Source: Rachycentron canadum
Lineage: Eukaryota; Chordata; Actinopteri; Carangiformes; Rachycentridae
DNA length: 64,000 nt
Assembly: GCA_038496675.1 (NCBI GenBank)
Contig: CM076651.1
Location: forward strand, 12,365,724 to 12,429,723
Direction: 5' to 3'
Shown: positions 63,847 to 64,000 of the stretch, piece after piece
How positions within the stretch are numbered: position 1 is the first letter of the stretch
Layout: the number at the start of each line of letters is the position of its first letter
The notes under the pieces: generated by a model
The model's input: only the letters and a program-made list of their open reading frames with translations
Database searches by the model: none
What the model was told of the DNA's origin: nothing
Made by a program: the position numbers and the translations under genes

Positions 63847-64000
63847 CTGAAAGAAAGAGAAAGAAAAGGAGGGGGAACAAAGAATGATTATCAGTGATAA
63901 TTAGGCCACACATGCCAGAGAAAGGCCTCATCTCACAAGAGATGAGAGAGTGTGAAAGGGACGAGAGGGACAGAGAGAAAGAGAGAGTAGAACTGAGGCT
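63847..64000. other. Intron of the rbm10-like gene at the window edge
   Basis: Sequence upstream of the acceptor of the exon at 63846. It contains purine-rich GAGA repeats and no coding sequence. Confidence 0.6.

Noticed and set aside
1..64000. CRISPR arrays, tRNA or rRNA genes, prokaryotic operons
   Set aside because: Repeats are microsatellites or eukaryotic transposons, with no spaced direct repeats. I saw no cloverleaf with matching A and B boxes. All genes have introns.

Overview
The window is vertebrate nuclear DNA, almost certainly from a ray-finned (percomorph-type) fish. Coding sequence sits in short exons with GT-AG introns. The introns and spacers are AT-rich and full of (CA)n and (CT)n microsatellites. 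A fossil Tc1-like transposon and fold-back repeats of a kind common in spiny-rayed fishes are present. The proteins match human families closely while keeping fish-like differences. There is no bacterial, phage or plasmid signature, no CRISPR array and no convincing tRNA or rRNA gene.

All seven genes that I can support lie on the minus strand. Read in the direction of transcription, from right to left, they are: (1) the 3' two-thirds of an rbm10-type splicing regulator (58925-63846, running off the right edge); (2) lrrc23, a ciliary radial-spoke protein (55795-57735); (3) tkt, transketolase (48006-54687); (4) an ECM2-type leucine-rich matrix protein (35195-45440); (5) bgn, biglycan (14964-21342); (6) b4galt3, a Golgi beta-1,4-galactosyltransferase (7490-11740); (7) a lone signal-peptide exon of an unidentified secreted protein (1453-1586), whose remainder must lie beyond the left edge. 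I rebuilt exon models by matching splice sites to reading-frame phase. Five models are complete and in frame: 432 aa (b4galt3), 372 aa (bgn), 635 aa (ecm2), 626 aa (tkt) and 321 aa (lrrc23). The rbm10 part gives 657 aa.

The genes do not form a pathway. Bgn and ecm2 are neighbouring secreted leucine-rich-repeat matrix genes, and B4galt3 acts on glycans of secreted proteins. Tkt (pentose phosphate), Lrrc23 (cilia) and Rbm10 (splicing) are unrelated. Bgn and rbm10 orthologues both lie on the human X, so the block may be a conserved linkage group.

The most notable points are: an rbm10 reading frame that stops at the start of the G-patch; an ECM2-type protein without its VWC domain but with a large Glu/Asp repeat split between two exons; a biglycan N-terminus with no Ser-Gly dipeptide; a GC-AG intron in lrrc23; a LINE fragment nested in a Tc1 copy; and two fold-back repeats. 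I did not find a wholly new biological system. The unusual features are variations on known families.
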